Shown here: positions 56,354 through 64,000 of the stretch, piece by piece
Layout: each line of letters opens with the position of its first letter
Position numbering within the stretch: position 1 is the stretch's first letter
Position numbers and translations under genes: made by a program
Assembly (NCBI RefSeq): GCF_019430905.1
Contig: NZ_JAHYCA010000003.1
Span: 310,001 to 374,000 of the forward strand
DNA: 64,000 bases
Direction: 5' to 3'
DNA from: Billgrantia antri
Lineage (GTDB): Bacteria > Pseudomonadota > Gammaproteobacteria > Pseudomonadales > Halomonadaceae
Notes under the pieces: model-generated
The model's database searches: none
Told to the model about the DNA's origin: nothing
What the model saw: only the letters and a program-made list of their open reading frames with translations

Positions 56354-58267
56354 TCAGTTACGCAGACCAAGGATGGTGTCAAACACCGTCGAAGCGGTGT
56401 CGATGACGCGAGCATTGGCCATATAGAACTGCTGATAGCGGATCAGGTTGGCCGCCTCTTCGTCCAGGTTGACCCCGGATTCAGACTGCTGTGCCGCCTT
56501 GAGCTGGTCGGTCAAACCCTGGCGCGCGTCGAGATTGACCTTGACGATATTGGTGCGGTTGCCGACATCACTGACCATGCCGCCATAGCTTTGGCTGAGC
56601 GTGGCACGACCTGCCACCAGCGAAGCATCCTGCAGATCTTGCATGGCCAGCGCATTGCGATTGTCGCCGGTACCCGAGCTTGCTACGCCGAATTCGAGGC
56701 TTGCAGTCTCGCCTGCATTGGGCAACGCGGTGACTTCGAACGCAATACCGTCGATCTCCAGTGTATCGCCCGCCACGACAGTATCCGTGACGGGATCGAA
56801 AGCCTCACCGTTACGAGTGACGGTGCTTCCTCCAGGCACCACGGTTAGCGAACCATCATCCGCCAGCTCGAGGCTGTAGGCGGAACCGCTGGACAGCGCC
56901 CCATCGTTGGCGCGCAAATTGCGGATCGCCATATCCCCCTCGGATCGCACGAAGCTACCCGCGGCGATTTTGTCCAGATCGGAGATGTTGGAATTCATAT
57001 CGGCGGCGGCACGACGTACCGGCTGAACCTGATAGCGATCGCCTTCGGCGGGCTGGCCGTCGAAGATCAGCGTCACGCCACCAAAGCTCAGCTCACCGAC
57101 GGTGCCGTCGAAGTCCCAGGCGAATTCGCCAGCGGTAAGCGCGCGGCCGTTGTCGTTGCGGGTCACCTGCGGGTCACCCGCAGCATCAAAACGGATCGTG
57201 TAGTCGGTCGCTCGCAGTTGGTCGAGGTTGGCGCTATCGAAACTGGCGCTCGTCACATCGACACCGCCCGTGTTGCGTTCGTGCGAGTATGCCTTGGGCT
57301 GGCCGATGCTGAAGAAGTCACCGCCCTGGTCGCCGTTGAGATCCATGCCCAGGCGATGCTGCTGGTTGAAGCCCGCAACGAGCGACACGGCCAGTTGGCC
57401 GATCTGGTTCTGAGTCTTGTCCAGGGTTTCCGCACGGAAGGTCATGAGCCCGCCGAGCGTTCCCCCGGTGATGGTATCTTCCGACAGCGCCACCAGGTTG
57501 CCACCCGAATCCTTGTAACCCAGGACCATTCGCTGCGGGTCGCTGGGTGACTCCATCGCTTCCAGACGATAATGATTGGTGCCGGAAACCAGCGGCTGGC
57601 CGTTGGGCAGGCTGATGTTGTAACTCTTGCCGTCCTGGATCTCCAGGCGCAGGTTCATGCGCTCGCTCAATTCCGCCACCAGCTGGTCACGCTGGTTTAG
57701 CAGGCTGTTGGGCGCGTTTCCGCTACGCGCACGTGCCAGCGCAATTTCTCTATTGAGGGTCGCGAGCTGCTCTGTCGCGTTGTTGATCTGGGTGACTTCA
57801 TCCGCGATCTGCCCGTTTATGCCCTCCTGCAAGTCCTGCAGGTAACCGTCGAATGCGCGGAACTGAGCGGTCATCGTATCGGCACTGCCGAGCAATCCTT
57901 GCCGGGCTGCCGGATCGGAAGGCGCTCCGGCGAGATCCTCGAGAGAAGAAAAGAATTTCTGCATCAACGGCGCCAGGCCTGCATCCCGATCGGCCAGCAA
58001 ATTGTCGATCTGGCTGATCTGGTTCTCGTAGGTCTTCAGCGCGCTGGAAGAACTGGTCGCGGCGTTGAGCTGCGAGGCAACGTATTGATTGAACTGGCGC
58101 TGGATGTCGTTGACCTGCACGCCGGCATCGGCACGACTCTGCCCCAGGATCGTCAGCTCACGATTGTAGCCCGGGGTATAGACATTGCTGATGTTGTTGC
58201 TGGTGGTATTCAGCGCGTTCTGGGCGGCATTCAGGCCGCTCAGGCCGACGGAAAAAATGATGCTCAT
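56354..58267 (-). CDS. flgK: Hook-filament junction protein FlgK
   Basis: 637 residues from ATG 58267 (AAGGAAA upstream). The N-terminal SVGLSGLNAAQNALNTTSNNISNVYTPGYNR and the C-terminal QGLTDQLKAAQQSESGVNLDEEAANLIRYQQFYMANARVI are typical. It is the first junction protein on the hook. A FliA promoter at 58297-58323 makes flgKL a late operon separate from flgJ. Confidence 0.97.
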   Translation of the reverse strand: MSIIFSVGLSGLNAAQNALNTTSNNISNVYTPGYNRELTILGQSRADAGVQVNDIQRQFNQYVASQLNAATSSSSALKTYENQISQIDNLLADRDAGLAPLMQKFFSSLEDLAGAPSDPAARQGLLGSADTMTAQFRAFDGYLQDLQEGINGQIADEVTQINNATEQLATLNREIALARARSGNAPNSLLNQRDQLVAELSERMNLRLEIQDGKSYNISLPNGQPLVSGTNHYRLEAMESPSDPQRMVLGYKDSGGNLVALSEDTITGGTLGGLMTFRAETLDKTQNQIGQLAVSLVAGFNQQHRLGMDLNGDQGGDFFSIGQPKAYSHERNTGGVDVTSASFDSANLDQLRATDYTIRFDAAGDPQVTRNDNGRALTAGEFAWDFDGTVGELSFGGVTLIFDGQPAEGDRYQVQPVRRAAADMNSNISDLDKIAAGSFVRSEGDMAIRNLRANDGALSSGSAYSLELADDGSLTVVPGGSTVTRNGEAFDPVTDTVVAGDTLEIDGIAFEVTALPNAGETASLEFGVASSGTGDNRNALAMQDLQDASLVAGRATLSQSYGGMVSDVGNRTNIVKVNLDARQGLTDQLKAAQQSESGVNLDEEAANLIRYQQFYMANARVIDTASTVFDTILGLRN

Positions 58268-58296
58268 GGTGTCGTTTCCTTTCGCCAATGCCCTGT

Positions 58297-58323
58297 ATAT
58301 CGGCCCGTCAGGTCAGAACTTTA
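58297..58323 (-). promoter_or_regulatory. FliA (sigma-28) promoter of flgKL
   Basis: Minus strand: TAAAGTTC, 11 bases, GCCGATAT. Close to consensus, with the -10 ending 30 bases upstream of flgK and lying directly after the flgJ stop codon. Confidence 0.85.
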
Positions 58324-58328
58324 ATCAT

Positions 58329-59459
58329 TCAATAGCTAAAAAAGACCAGCGAATCCCCACGCTGCTGCATTGGGCCCATGGAGTTCATCACCGCGATCAG
58401 CTTGTCGGCATAGGCCGGGTCGGTAGCGTAGCCGCCTGACTGCAAGGCACGAGCCGCCTGCTCGGCATTGCCGGCCGTCGTGACCGCTGAGTAGCGGGGA
58501 TTGTTGCCGATCAGCCGCGCATAGTCGGTGAAGGCTTGCTCGAAGTTGTCGTAGGCACGGAAAGTATCCACCACGCGCGTGCGACGTCCGTTTATGTACT
58601 CATGAGTGGTGACGTCGGTGGTTCGTCCCTGCCAGTTGCTACCCGCCTTGATGCCGAACAGATTGTAGCTATTGCCGCCGTCTGCCGTGGCGATCTCGTG
58701 ACGCCCCCAGCCGGTTTCCAGCGCCGCCTGGGCCAGGATCAGCTCGGCCGGAACGCCGGTCTGACGGCTGGCGGCCTGGGCAGGTGCCGAGAGTCGCTCC
58801 ATGAACCGGCGAACATGCTCTCCGCCCTGTTCACCAGTCGAGCCGGCGCGGGATGCTGTATTCGCTGTCGGCTCAGTATTGCCTGGCTGGACGGCAGCGG
58901 GGGCCGCAGCCGGCAACGCTGCATCAAGCGCCGACATGAAGCCGCCACGCACCGCCTCGAGCTCTTCGAGGAAGGTCGCCGGCATGACCGATGCTTCCAC
59001 GCTTCCAGCCGGCACGGCCGCCTCCCGCTCATCCTGCGGAGGCGTTTCTTCGCTCGGCTGAAGGGCGTCTTGAAGCACCCTCGGCGTGCCGCGAGGAATG
59101 CCAGCAATCAGTTCGCCCAGTTCGCTGTCGGCCACGCCGGAGCGTGCAGGCACCGCCCCCAGTTGACCTTCGAGCTGGGCGACGAGATGGTCGGCCAGGC
59201 CGATACCCCGCCCCGCCATGGTCTGCGCCCACTGTTGATCGAGCATCGACTGGTAAAACTCGCCCTGCTGGCTATCGAGCAAGCCGCCCGAAGGAATCGT
59301 GTCGCGCATGCTCTTGAGCATCATCTGCAGGAACAGCGCCTCGAACTGCTGGGCGGCACCGCGCAGACCGGCCGCGCTGTCCTGACGCGCCGTATGCTTG
59401 AGCCGCTCGAGACCTTGTACGTCAAGGGCGAACTGACTGGTGGCGTCCTGGATGCTCAT
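58329..59459 (-). CDS. flgJ: Flagellar rod-cap and peptidoglycan hydrolase FlgJ
   Basis: 376 residues; its ATG shares one base with the flgI stop (TGATG). The N-terminal rod-binding domain (LRGAAQQFEALFLQMMLKSMRDTIPSGG, FYQSMLDQQWAQTMAGRGIGLAD) is followed by an Ala/Pro/Thr-rich linker of about 80 residues and a glucosaminidase domain (QTGVPAELILAQAALETGWG, with the catalytic Glu in LETGWG). It is longer than the E. coli protein (313) because of the linker. Confidence 0.96.
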   Translation of the reverse strand: MSIQDATSQFALDVQGLERLKHTARQDSAAGLRGAAQQFEALFLQMMLKSMRDTIPSGGLLDSQQGEFYQSMLDQQWAQTMAGRGIGLADHLVAQLEGQLGAVPARSGVADSELGELIAGIPRGTPRVLQDALQPSEETPPQDEREAAVPAGSVEASVMPATFLEELEAVRGGFMSALDAALPAAAPAAVQPGNTEPTANTASRAGSTGEQGGEHVRRFMERLSAPAQAASRQTGVPAELILAQAALETGWGRHEIATADGGNSYNLFGIKAGSNWQGRTTDVTTHEYINGRRTRVVDTFRAYDNFEQAFTDYARLIGNNPRYSAVTTAGNAEQAARALQSGGYATDPAYADKLIAVMNSMGPMQQRGDSLVFFSY

Positions 59460-60598
59460 CAAATGATCTCCAGCTCGGCGCGCAGCGAACCCGAGGCCTT
59501 GAGCGCTTCGAGAATGGACATCAGGTCGGAAGGCGTGGCGCCCAGCGCATTGAGCGCATTGACCACGTCAACCAGGTCGGCTCCTTCCACCACGCGCAGA
59601 TAGGCATCCTGCTCTTGCACCTCGATTTCGGTATCGGGCACCACCACCGTTTCCCCTTCGCCGAAGGGCGCCGGCTGGCTGACCTGGAAGCGGGTGTCGA
59701 TCACGATGGAGAGGTTGCCGTGAGCCACCGCCGCGCGATGCAGCTTGACCGCACTGTTCATGACGACCGAACCGGTACGGGCGTTGAACACTACCTTCGC
59801 CGGTGCCTCCGTGGGCGTGACCTGAATGTTCTCCACCTGAGCCATGAAGTTGACCCGTGAATTGGCATTCATCGGCCCGTCGAGCGCGATGACCCTGCCA
59901 TTCATCGCCGCGGCTACCGGACGCCCGAATTCGTTGTTGATGGCGTTGACGACGCGCTGGGCAGTGCCGAAATCCGCCTCTTTTAATTCCAGCTCGAGTA
60001 GCCCGGCATTGCTCCCGAGATCGAGCGGAACCTCGCGCTCCACCATGGCGCCCCCGGCAATGCGGCCACCGGCCAGTTGATTGACCTGCACCTGGGCGCC
60101 ACCCGCTTGCGCCCCGGCCCCGCCCACCAGCAGGTTGCCCTGCGCAATGGCATAGGTATCGCCATCGGCGCCCTTGAGCGGCGTCATCAATAACGTGCCG
60201 CCGCGCAGGCTGCGTGCGTTGCCTATGGAGGAGACGTTGACGTCCAGTCGCTGACCCGGGCGCGAGAAAGGCGGCAGGTTGGCCGTGACCATCACCGCGG
60301 CCACGTTGCGAAGCTGCATGTTGGTTCCCGGCGGCACGGTAATGCCGAGCTGCGACAGCATGTTGGTCAAGCTCTGCCCGGTGAAGGGTGCCTGCATGGT
60401 CTGGTCGCCGGTCCCGTCGAGGCCGACCACCAGGCCGTAGCCCACCAGCTGGTTGTCACGCACGCCGGCGAAACTGGCAATCTCCCGAATCCGCTCGGCC
60501 TGGGCCGGCAGCGCCAGCAGACACAACCACGCCAGCATCAAGAGTTTCGCCGCCATCGAAGGGGATCGGTTTGGCTTGGACATCATGGAAATCATCAT
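59459..60598 (-). CDS. flgI: Flagellar P-ring protein FlgI
   Basis: About 379 residues from ATG 60598 (GAGG five bases upstream) or ATG 60595. The open frame extends into flgH but those starts lack a site. A signal peptide ends at ALPAQA, then [32 protein letters not shown]. It forms the periplasmic P ring around the rod. It lies 23 bases after flgH. Confidence 0.96.
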   Translation of the reverse strand: MMISMMSKPNRSPSMAAKLLMLAWLCLLALPAQAERIREIASFAGVRDNQLVGYGLVVGLDGTGDQTMQAPFTGQSLTNMLSQLGITVPPGTNMQLRNVAAVMVTANLPPFSRPGQRLDVNVSSIGNARSLRGGTLLMTPLKGADGDTYAIAQGNLLVGGAGAQAGGAQVQVNQLAGGRIAGGAMVEREVPLDLGSNAGLLELELKEADFGTAQRVVNAINNEFGRPVAAAMNGRVIALDGPMNANSRVNFMAQVENIQVTPTEAPAKVVFNARTGSVVMNSAVKLHRAAVAHGNLSIVIDTRFQVSQPAPFGEGETVVVPDTEIEVQEQDAYLRVVEGADLVDVVNALNALGATPSDLMSILEALKASGSLRAELEII

Positions 60599-60621
60599 GA
60601 TCGCCTCGCTAGCAGATCGCA

Positions 60622-61365
60622 TCAGAAAGGCGAAATATTGAGGAAGAAGCGCTGCAGCCAACCCATGTGCTGCGCTTCGCTGATGTAGCCATTACCCACG
60701 TATTCGATACGCGCATCGGCTACCGCGGTCGAGGGCACCGTGTTCTGTCCGGTAATGGTGCGCGGGTTGACCACACCGGAGAAACGGATGAACTCGACGC
60801 CCTGATTGACGGCGATCTGTTTCTCGCCGCGCACACGCAGGTTGCCGTTATGCATCACCTCGAGCACCGACACGGTGATAGTCCCGGTCATGCTGTTGCT
60901 GGCCTGGGAGCCACCGCCACCGGTGAAGGTATTGTTGCCGGAAAGCTCACCGGACAGGTCGACGCCCTGCTCGGCCAGGCGCTCCAACACATCGGGCAGC
61001 GCTGAAAGGTCGAGGCCAGCGGAACCGTCACGGTTCATGTTGGACTGCGAGTTCTTGCTGGCGCTGACCTGCTCGTCGAGTACGATGGTCAGGATGTCGC
61101 CCACCATGCGCGGACGTCGATCCTCGAACAGCGGCTGGGCCCCGCGATGCGACTGGTAAATCGACCCGTTGGCCAACCTCGGCGGCGGTTCGACGATATT
61201 GATCTGCTCCTGCTCACCCACCACCGAGGCACGCGGCACCTGGGCGCAGCCACCCATAACCAGGAGTGCCACGGCAACCATCAGCAAGGTCACTCGGGAG
61301 GCCAAAGCCCTCGTACCCGAGCCAGTGCTTGAACCAGTCGTTGAGATCGTACCCGTACCTTTCAT
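60622..61365 (-). CDS. flgH: Flagellar L-ring lipoprotein FlgH
   Basis: About 247 residues from ATG 61365, with a GTG six bases earlier as the alternative. It has a long Ser/Thr/Gly-rich n-region, then a lipoprotein signal with lipobox LVMGGC. The motifs [28 protein letters not shown] and [25 protein letters not shown] are typical. It builds the outer-membrane L ring. The n-region of about 30 residues is longer than usual, so a shorter start cannot be excluded. Confidence 0.95.
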   Translation of the reverse strand: MKGTGTISTTGSSTGSGTRALASRVTLLMVAVALLVMGGCAQVPRASVVGEQEQINIVEPPPRLANGSIYQSHRGAQPLFEDRRPRMVGDILTIVLDEQVSASKNSQSNMNRDGSAGLDLSALPDVLERLAEQGVDLSGELSGNNTFTGGGGSQASNSMTGTITVSVLEVMHNGNLRVRGEKQIAVNQGVEFIRFSGVVNPRTITGQNTVPSTAVADARIEYVGNGYISEAQHMGWLQRFFLNISPF

Positions 61366-61419
61366 TCTCACTCGCTTCCGGCCGAACCCGTCAGGCCAAG
61401 ATGTTTCGTTGTTCGTCGA

Positions 61420-62202
61420 TCAGAGCTGGCTCAGGCGCGCCAGCATCTCGTCGCTGGTTTGCACGGCACGGCTGTTGATTTCATAGGCCCGCTGGGTCTG
61501 AATCATGCTGACCATCTCCTCCACCACGTTGACGTTGGAGGTTTCCACGTAGCCTTGGAACAGCCTGCCAGCACCATTCATTCCCGGCATGGCCTCGTTG
61601 CGCGGACCGGAAGAGGTGGTCTCGCGATACAGGTTGCCACCGATGCTCTCCAGCCCGGTCTCGTTGATGAAGGTGGAGACCGTGATCTGGCCCACCTCCA
61701 GCGCCTGGTTGACACCGGGCTGGGTGACCGAGACGATGCCGTCTTCGCCGATGGAGATGGACAGGGCATTGTCGGGAATGATAATGGCCGGCTCGAGCGG
61801 GTAGCCGTTGGCGTTCACCATCTGTCCGTTCTCATTGAGCTGGAAGCTACCGTCGCGGGTATAGGCCGTGGAGCCATCCGGCATCAGCACCTGAAAGAAG
61901 CCTTTGCCGTTGATCGCCAGGTCACGCGAGTTCTCGGTCTGTTCGAGACCACCCTGGCTATGCAGACGCTCGGTGGCCACCGGGCGCACGCCGGTACCGA
62001 CCTGCATGCCCGAAGGCAGACGATTCTGCACGTCGTTTTGTGCACCGGGCTGACGCAGATTCTGGTAGAGCAGGTCCTCGAACACTGCGCGCGAACGCTT
62101 GAATCCGTTGGTGCTGACGTTGGCCAGGTTGTTGGAGATGACGTCCAGTTTGACCTGCTGGGATTCCAAGCCAGTCTTGGCCGTCCACAGTGACTTGATC
62201 AT
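61420..62202 (-). CDS. flgG: Distal rod protein FlgG
   Basis: 260 residues, exact family length. N-terminal [52 protein letters not shown] and C-terminal [45 protein letters not shown] are FlgG signatures. It forms the distal rod. AAAGGAAA precedes the start. Part of the leftward flg operon. Confidence 0.98.
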   Translation of the reverse strand: MIKSLWTAKTGLESQQVKLDVISNNLANVSTNGFKRSRAVFEDLLYQNLRQPGAQNDVQNRLPSGMQVGTGVRPVATERLHSQGGLEQTENSRDLAINGKGFFQVLMPDGSTAYTRDGSFQLNENGQMVNANGYPLEPAIIIPDNALSISIGEDGIVSVTQPGVNQALEVGQITVSTFINETGLESIGGNLYRETTSSGPRNEAMPGMNGAGRLFQGYVETSNVNVVEEMVSMIQTQRAYEINSRAVQTSDEMLARLSQL

Positions 62203-62254
62203 GATGTTTTTCCTTTACCCTGCGTACGGGCCATCAGCCCGGTTTCTAAAGCCA

Positions 62255-63010
62255 TCAGCCTTGTATTGAGAGCAGATTGTTGGCCCGCTGCGCGTTCTCG
62301 TCCGCGGTACTGATCGCTTTCATCTGCATTTCATAGCGTTTGGCCACGTCGATCATGGCAACCATCGCCTCTACCGCGCTGACGTTACTGCCTTCCAATG
62401 CACCGCTGGCAAGCCGGGCTTCCTCGTCGGCTTCCAGTGCGGCCACCTCTCCCTCGGCATTCGGTGGCATGCGGAACAGGCCATCGTCGCCGCGCAGCAG
62501 GTTCTGCTGCGGCGTGACCAGCTTGAGTCGACCCACGTCGACCAAGGCCTCGGGCCCCTGCCCTTCGCCAATGGCACTGAGTGTACCGTCCGCACCGACG
62601 CTGACACTCGAGCCCAGCGGCACGATGATGGGACCGCCATCGCCGATGACCGGGCGGCCCATGATGGTGACGAGACCATCGCCATCAATCTGCAGGTCGC
62701 CGCGACGGGTATAGGCCTCGCTACCGTCATCGGCCTGCACGGCGAGCCAGGCGTTGCCTTCCACCGCCACGTCCAGCTCCCGCCCGGTGTGGGTAATCGG
62801 CCCCGGGCTGAAGTCGCTGCCCGGTGTGGTAGCTGCTACCGAGACACGGGTCGGCAGCGCACCGTCCCCCTGGACCGGCACGGCGCGCATGGCATGCAGC
62901 TGGGCACGAAAGCCGTTGGTCGAGACGTTGGACAGGTTGTGACTGACCACGGCCTGCTGGTCCATGCTCTGCTTGGCCCCGCTCATGGCGGTGTAGAGGA
63001 TGCGATCCAC
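62255..63010 (-). CDS. flgF: Proximal rod protein FlgF
   Basis: 251 residues beginning at a GTG codon with AAGGGAGC upstream. The N-terminal DRILYTAMSGAKQSMDQQAVVSHNLSNVSTNGFRAQLHAM and C-terminal LEGSNVSAVEAMVAMIDVAKRYEMQMKAI segments are typical. It lies between flgE and flgG in the standard order. Confidence 0.97.
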   Translation of the reverse strand: MDRILYTAMSGAKQSMDQQAVVSHNLSNVSTNGFRAQLHAMRAVPVQGDGALPTRVSVAATTPGSDFSPGPITHTGRELDVAVEGNAWLAVQADDGSEAYTRRGDLQIDGDGLVTIMGRPVIGDGGPIIVPLGSSVSVGADGTLSAIGEGQGPEALVDVGRLKLVTPQQNLLRGDDGLFRMPPNAEGEVAALEADEEARLASGALEGSNVSAVEAMVAMIDVAKRYEMQMKAISTADENAQRANNLLSIQG

Positions 63011-63041
63011 GATTCGGCTCCCTTGGCGCTCGTCTCAGTAC

Positions 63042-64000
63042 TTAGCGCAGGTTGATGGCGGTCTGCAGGAGCTCGTCCTGGGTCTTGATCGTCTGCGAGT
63101 TGGCCTGGTAGGCCCGTTGCGCCACGATCATGTTGACCAGCTCACGCGACATGTCGACGTTGGAGGTCTCGACCGCCCCGGAAACGATGCCGCCCAGCAG
63201 CCCGGTTCCCGGCGCACCGACCAGTTCCTGGCCCGACTCGTTGGAGGCGCGCCAGACGTTGTCGCCGGCGGGCGTCAGGCCTTCCGGGTTACGGAAGCTG
63301 ACCAGTGCGATCTGACCTGCAGGGCGCGACTCCTCATTGGAGTAGTTGCGCATGATGGTGCCGTTCTCGTCGATGGTGATGCCAACCAGGGTGCCAGAGG
63401 TGTAGCCATTCTGGGTCAGGCTGCTGACGGTCGAGGTATTGCCGAACTGAGTGGTCCCGGCCAGGTTGAGATCGAAGACGAGATCCTCCGGCTCACCGTT
63501 CAGATAGGCGGCGGTATCGAAGGTGATCCCGGCGATGGTTCCGTTGGCATTGACATCGCCTGCGCCATTGACCAGCTTGCCATTGTTGTCGAACTGCACG
63601 GAGAATTCAGTCACGTTACCGGCCCCATCGTCCAGCGTGGTGCCGTCGAGGGTCATTCGAGCGGTCCAGTCGTTGGCCGCGGTCTTCTCGTAGTACACGG
63701 TGATGTTGCGCGGATTACCGAGCGAGTCGTAGATGGAGAAGTTATTGGAGTAGTGGTAGTCGATCATTGCCGGGTTGCCCGTCGAATCGGTCGCCTCCAC
63801 CGTGCTCAGGTCTTCGCCTGTCACCTTGCGTGCATCCAGGTTGAGCGTGGTGCCGACGCGCGTGGTGGCGCTCGCCGCCAGCTCCTCGGCAGAAACGTTC
63901 AGCGGCTCCGGCTGGCCACCCACCTGCACCTGGCCCTGGGCATTGAGGCCGTAGCCCATGATCTGGAAGCCCTGGGCATTGACCAGATCGCCGTCGGACT
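63042..64000 (-). CDS. flgE: Flagellar hook protein FlgE (5' end outside window)
   Basis: The 3' part of the gene; about 319 residues are visible and the frame continues past the right edge. Segments MGYGLNAQGQVQ, YHYSNNFSIYDSLGNPRNITVYYEKT and the C-terminal GAVETSNVDMSRELVNMIVAQRAYQANSQTIKTQDELLQT are FlgE hallmarks. It is the hook subunit whose length is controlled by FliK. flgF follows after 31 bases. Confidence 0.96.
   Translation of the reverse strand, partial: SDGDLVNAQGFQIMGYGLNAQGQVQVGGQPEPLNVSAEELAASATTRVGTTLNLDARKVTGEDLSTVEATDSTGNPAMIDYHYSNNFSIYDSLGNPRNITVYYEKTAANDWTARMTLDGTTLDDGAGNVTEFSVQFDNNGKLVNGAGDVNANGTIAGITFDTAAYLNGEPEDLVFDLNLAGTTQFGNTSTVSSLTQNGYTSGTLVGITIDENGTIMRNYSNEESRPAGQIALVSFRNPEGLTPAGDNVWRASNESGQELVGAPGTGLLGGIVSGAVETSNVDMSRELVNMIVAQRAYQANSQTIKTQDELLQTAINLR

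Noticed and set aside
1..64000. tRNA, rRNA, CRISPR arrays, insertion sequences or prophage genes
   Set aside because: I saw no cloverleaf-like sequence, no regular spacer-repeat array and no transposase or integrase frame. The decay zone at 27.4-29.0 kb has no visible mobile-element ends.

Overview
The window is one continuous flagellar and chemotaxis locus of a motile gammaproteobacterium with fairly GC-rich DNA. The master regulator FlhDC, CheZ, DUF2835 and the absence of recognisable sigma-54 promoters argue for an FlhDC-controlled polar or lateral flagellum. The gene set and protein style suggest a Halomonas-like organism, but that assignment is inference only. Both edges cut through the locus: cheZ lacks its 3' end on the left and flgE lacks its 5' end on the right.

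Layout. Positions 1-16339 (minus strand) hold cheZ-cheY, a chemoreceptor, cheB, cheR, three more chemoreceptors, cheW, cheA, motB, motA, a strong terminator, then flhC and flhD. Positions 16681-19086 (minus) hold a short FlhB-like export-switch protein, a FliK-like protein, fliT and fliS. Positions 19288-26408 (minus) are a cyclic-di-GMP block: a YcgR/PilZ protein fused to an HD-GYP-like domain, a very large GGDEF/EAL sensor and a membrane diguanylate cyclase. Positions 26533-28973 are an accessory and decay zone with a DUF2835 gene, a secreted protein of unknown function, a broken copy of that protein, an unrecognised small gene and the scar of a second flagellin gene. Positions 28974-36710 (minus) hold a 1516-residue multi-domain flagellin-modification candidate, fliC and fliD. 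Positions 36846-42450 (minus) hold a dCache chemoreceptor, an orphan MotB-like protein and a CBS-PAS-GGDEF-EAL protein. flaG (+), fliE (-) and the fliFGHIJKLMNOPQR operon (+) fill 42793-54908. flgL, flgK, flgJ, flgI, flgH, flgG, flgF and flgE run leftward from the right edge.

How the parts work together. FlhDC would switch on basal body and export genes (fliE, fliF-R, flg). Late genes carry readable FliA (sigma-28) promoters of the form TAAAGnnn-N11-GCCGATAA. I found ten, upstream of motA, cheB, one chemoreceptor, fliS, the large GGDEF/EAL gene, fliC, fliD, the dCache receptor, flaG and flgK, plus one in front of the dead flagellin. Chemoreceptors signal through CheW-CheA to CheY, and CheR/CheB adapt them through C-terminal xWxxF tethers. 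The c-di-GMP enzymes are placed and in one case transcribed with the flagellar genes, which suggests control of the swim-to-attach decision.

The most unusual item is the gene directly downstream of fliC. It encodes TPR repeats, an O-GlcNAc-transferase-type domain, a degenerate FkbM-like domain, an intact FkbM methyltransferase domain and a sulfotransferase domain in a single chain. This predicts a flagellin decorated with a methylated and sulfated sugar.
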